This document shows positions 13,695 through 16,081 of a stretch of 16,081 nt of DNA, one piece after another. Position numbers and translations under genes: made by a program. Within the stretch, counting starts at the first letter, position 1. Every line of letters starts with the position of its first letter. Under the pieces are notes generated by a model. That model worked only from the letters and a program-made list of their open reading frames with translations, was not told the DNA's origin and did not search any database. The stretch lies in NCBI GenBank assembly GCA_964534945.1, contig CAZHSB010000040.1:1-16081 (forward strand), given 5' to 3'. Source of the DNA: CAZHFA01 sp964534945 (GTDB lineage Bacteria > Bdellovibrionota_C > UBA2361 > CAKMMH01).

Positions 13695-15125
13695 TTATAC
13701 AAGATAAGCCGTTTCCTTAAAAAGATCTAAAGTTTTATTTATTTCATAGTCTAAATCTTTCAAAAGATCTTCTTTAAATGTGCCGTTTTCCTTTAGCTCG
13801 TTTATTAGGATAGTTAAAATATCATCTTTTGAGTGTTTTCCATCTAAAAGGTTAAAAACTTTCTTTTGAAAATCATTAAAAATTATATATTCATTTCTAA
13901 AATTTGTAGCAAAATTTTGCTTTTCTAGTTGTATTTTTGCAAATTGTGAAACAAGAGGAGTTTGAGACAACGAATTTGAAAAATTTAAATCTCTAGTATA
14001 AAACTCAACAAATTCTTTTGAAAAATAATCTAAAATTTTCTTTTTTCTAATTATTGGGCAAAGGCTTTTTAACAAAATAGGTTTTGGCCAACTTTTTTCG
14101 AGTGTTTTAAAAAAATCGATTTCTTCTTTTTTATCAAATTCAAACTTTTTCCCAATAGGTGTTGTAAATTCTCCATAACTGTCTGTACCACCTGTATAGC
14201 AAAGGGGAGATGAGATATACAAATCATCTAAAATATCTAAATTAAGTTTTAAGCTTATTTTTTTAGAAGTAATTAAAACTCCGCGGGTAATTTTAGGCAT
14301 AATATAATCGATGTGACTTTCTATCTTTTTTAAAATATTTTCTTTTAAATATTCATCTTTACTATTTTCTGAAAAAATATGAATAAAACTTGCATCGCTT
14401 AAATAATACAATTTAAATTTTTCAATATATGAACAAAACTCTTCTAGAGAAAAAGATTTATAGTCAGAATTTAATATTTCATTTATTAAAAAAGAGGTAC
14501 TAAGCTTTCTAATTTCTGTAATTTCATTCTTCATTCCTTCTGCATAGGCAGATTGGCTATCTTGAAAACTTTCTTCCAATGAATCTAAATTATCTTTTAC
14601 TTTTTTTATTCTTTCCTTTATGGAAGATGTTTTATCATCTGAATCAAGGAGAATCTTAATAAGTAAATCCCTAAAAATTGCCCCAGGGAAAGAATTAAAA
14701 CTAATATAAGCTATACCATCTTCTTTTAAATATTTTTTAATAAGTTTTAAACTTGCATTTCTTGATTTCTCATCAACCCAAGAAAACACGCCGTGCATAA
14801 TAATATAATCAAATGATTTTATTTTACTTTTAAAATGAGAAAAGTCATGCTCTAAAAGAGAAATATTTTGTAATCCAAGTTTCTCTATATTTTTATTTCC
14901 TGTTTCTGTTTGAGATTTTGATTTATCTACTCCGACAAAATAAGACTTTGGATATGAAATTGCCATTGAAATTAAATTATCTCCTGTGCCAGAGCCAAGC
15001 TCTAAAACTGTGGCATGGTTTGTTGGTGCTATATTTACCCCCAAAAGTTTTGTGATAACAGCCATTTTCTCTATGTGGCGTTCTTTTGACGGTTTACTTA
15101 TAAAATGATATTTTTCGTAAGGCAT
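13695..15125 (-). CDS. class I SAM-dependent methyltransferase with regulatory domain
   Basis: The 476-aa protein starts with a Rossmann methyltransferase domain: motif I VLELGSGTG at 40-48 binds S-adenosylmethionine, FVGVDKS (63-69) carries the acidic residue of motif II, and HGVFSWVDE (111-119) plus YISFNSFPG (140-148) are hallmarks of the subfamily that has a methyltransferase regulatory domain (MethyTransf_Reg) in the middle. The middle and C-terminal parts (about 205-476) fit that region but are divergent. Substrate unknown; relatives occur in various host-associated and other bacteria. The ATG at 15125 starts 9 nt after the stop of the AbiEii-type gene, without a clear ribosome site, which suggests translational coupling to it. 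No restriction endonuclease is visible beside it. Confidence 0.82.
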   Translation of the reverse strand: MPYEKYHFISKPSKERHIEKMAVITKLLGVNIAPTNHATVLELGSGTGDNLISMAISYPKSYFVGVDKSKSQTETGNKNIEKLGLQNISLLEHDFSHFKSKIKSFDYIIMHGVFSWVDEKSRNASLKLIKKYLKEDGIAYISFNSFPGAIFRDLLIKILLDSDDKTSSIKERIKKVKDNLDSLEESFQDSQSAYAEGMKNEITEIRKLSTSFLINEILNSDYKSFSLEEFCSYIEKFKLYYLSDASFIHIFSENSKDEYLKENILKKIESHIDYIMPKITRGVLITSKKISLKLNLDILDDLYISSPLCYTGGTDSYGEFTTPIGKKFEFDKKEEIDFFKTLEKSWPKPILLKSLCPIIRKKKILDYFSKEFVEFYTRDLNFSNSLSQTPLVSQFAKIQLEKQNFATNFRNEYIIFNDFQKKVFNLLDGKHSKDDILTILINELKENGTFKEDLLKDLDYEINKTLDLFKETAYLV

Positions 15126-15134
15126 GTTTTGTTG

Positions 15135-15791
15135 TTATTGTCCGATAAGAGTTTTTAAAAAATTTTTTGAATTTATTTCGATAAATTCTTTAACATCTTT
15201 CCAAGAAAAATCTTTTATCATAATTGGATCTAACTCATTTTCAGCATCATCAAAAAATAAAAGGCTTTTTAGAATATGAAGTTTATTAAATTTTACATGA
15301 GAGTATTTTTCATTTAGCACTGTTACAGTGTCTTCAATTTTAAATCCATTTTGTAATAAAAAATAAAGATCTACAAAATCTTTTTTTGTTCCACGTTGAG
15401 AAATAGCAATAAGTTTCATCGCAAAAATATCTTTTAATCCTGCAAGGTAAATATTATTTAGAATTTTTATTGTGTCATTAAGAAGCGGGTGTTTGTAAAA
15501 GAAAAACGATAATTTTATATTTTCTATAAATAAAATAAGAGTTCCATCATCTTGTTCTTTTATTTCTGCTGTTTTTTTTGTTATTTCATAAAGAGAATCT
15601 AATATTTTAGTTTGAGAAAATTTTGTTTGAGAGAAGAAATCAAAATCAATTGATTGTCTATGTCCAAGTTGAAGTGCTAGTGCGGTCCCGCCTGCTAGAT
15701 AAAAATCTTTTATCCAATTAGTACCATCTATCTTCTCCAAAAGTGAGAGTTGTGCTTTTGGAAGAATGTTCCATGCTATATTGTGTTCCAA
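15135..15791 (-). CDS. AbiEii/AbiGii-type nucleotidyltransferase (putative toxin), TTG start
   Basis: The 218-aa protein matches the AbiEii nucleotidyltransferase family, whose members are toxins of type IV-like toxin-antitoxin and abortive-infection systems. Residues 30-53 carry the family signature: GGTALAL at 34-40, then HRQSIDFDFF with the catalytic Asp49 and Asp51. The second conserved block is LKDIFAMKLIAISQRGTKKD (119-138), followed by FVDLYFLL. The start is TTG at 15791: GGAG at 15800-15803 lies 8 nt before it, and the N-terminus (WNILPKAQLSLL) is typical of the family. The gene begins inside the upstream gene, overlapping it by 74 bp in another frame. The family call is firm; toxicity is inferred. 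Confidence 0.88.
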   Translation of the reverse strand: MEHNIAWNILPKAQLSLLEKIDGTNWIKDFYLAGGTALALQLGHRQSIDFDFFSQTKFSQTKILDSLYEITKKTAEIKEQDDGTLILFIENIKLSFFFYKHPLLNDTIKILNNIYLAGLKDIFAMKLIAISQRGTKKDFVDLYFLLQNGFKIEDTVTVLNEKYSHVKFNKLHILKSLLFFDDAENELDPIMIKDFSWKDVKEFIEINSKNFLKTLIGQ

Positions 15792-16017
15792 AATAATTAC
15801 TCCAAAAATGATATGATTTTCGATTGAGACGTTTTTTCCCCTGCGTATTTATAAAATTTACAATTAAATCTTTCTCAAAATTATTTAGAAGCCACTTGAA
15901 ATCTTCGACATCACCATAATTTAGAATGCGTTCTATTAGTATTACTTGATGAGTATTAAGAGATTCTTTATTTGAATCCCATAAAAGTTTTTCTATATTA
16001 TTGGAAAGATTTTTCAT
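15718..16017 (-). CDS. DUF6922-like small protein, putative antitoxin of the AbiEii pair
   Basis: This 99-aa protein has the pattern I recall for DUF6922 proteins encoded beside AbiEii toxins: LLWD near residue 11, ERILNYGDVEDFKWLLNNF at about 29-47 and a basic NRKSYHFWSNYFG segment at about 65-77. Annotation rests on recall of that pattern, not on a search. The start is the ATG at 16017, because AAGG (16025-16028) is 7 nt upstream; a GTG two codons earlier would overlap the ribosome site. Its last 25 codons overlap the toxin gene. Being first, shorter and overlapping the toxin is the usual antitoxin arrangement. It probably counters the downstream nucleotidyltransferase. Confidence 0.68.
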   Translation of the reverse strand: MKNLSNNIEKLLWDSNKESLNTHQVILIERILNYGDVEDFKWLLNNFEKDLIVNFINTQGKKRLNRKSYHFWSNYFGTQYSMEHSSKSTTLTFGEDRWY

Positions 16018-16035
16018 AAACACACCTTGATAAAA

Positions 16036-16064
16036 ATTTTAAGGAAAAATAACTATTTGGACAA
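16036..16064 (-). promoter_or_regulatory. candidate promoter of the toxin-antitoxin-methyltransferase operon
   Basis: On the minus strand TTGTCC (16059-16064) and TAAAAT (16036-16041) are spaced exactly 17 bp, matching -35 at four and -10 at five of six positions. The predicted start leaves a leader of only about 12 nt before the ATG at 16017. No operator-like inverted repeat is obvious within the window. Confidence 0.4.
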
Positions 16065-16081
16065 GATAAGTTTTTACAAAA

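Noticed and set aside
13695..15125. Restriction-modification DNA methyltransferase
   Set aside because: The motifs are those of the small-molecule or protein type class I family with a regulatory domain; no DPPY/NPPY-type DNA methylase motif or restriction enzyme is seen.
1..16081. CRISPR array, tRNA, rRNA or insertion sequence
   Set aside because: I saw no regularly spaced repeats, no tRNA or rRNA signature and no transposase-like protein anywhere in the window.

Overview
This is a bacterial chromosomal window with very low G+C: coding regions are roughly 28-33% G+C by eye and spacers drop below 20% in places. It carries the replication-initiation neighbourhood dnaA-dnaN-recF, so the replication origin probably lies inside it. 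The AT-rich composition, a DUF6922/AbiEii pair and a methyltransferase with a regulatory domain suggest a host-associated or candidate-phylum bacterium. I cannot name the phylum from sequence alone.

Left part (1-2831): an AT-rich spacer with DnaA-box-like 9-mers leads into a thioredoxin-reductase-like flavoprotein (plus strand). A strong bidirectional hairpin terminator separates it from the convergent ATP synthase Fo pair atpB-atpE (minus strand; subunits a and c). The other ATP synthase genes are not in the window. A 299-bp divergent spacer with a tight DnaA-box cluster separates atpB from dnaA.

Replication core (2831-10870, plus strand): dnaA, then an unusually long 1.27-kb AT-rich spacer with more DnaA-like boxes, an exact tandem 10-mer and a less AT-rich stretch ending in a terminator-like hairpin. 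The spacer is followed by dnaN and recF (14-bp gap), then a spacer with a perfect inverted repeat whose arms are DnaA-box-like, then topA. TopA has four GR(F/Y)GP repeats and a long Lys-rich tail in place of zinc fingers.

Right part (10950-16081, minus strand): a terminator marks the convergence with topA. Next come two small unrecognised genes, one with clearly higher G+C (about 41%), separated by a 29-bp near-perfect hairpin. Upstream of them lies a compact run of five minus-strand genes: DUF6922-type putative antitoxin, AbiEii-type nucleotidyltransferase toxin (overlapping), methyltransferase with regulatory domain, AI-2E/PerM-type membrane protein and RluA-family pseudouridine synthase.

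The points most worth following up are the repeated 9-mer TTAT(C/T)AACA found in the spacers around dnaA, the possible extra transcription unit between dnaA and dnaN, the degraded NADPH site in an otherwise intact TrxR, the toxin-antitoxin-methyltransferase operon, and the higher-G+C small-gene unit with its long leader hairpin.
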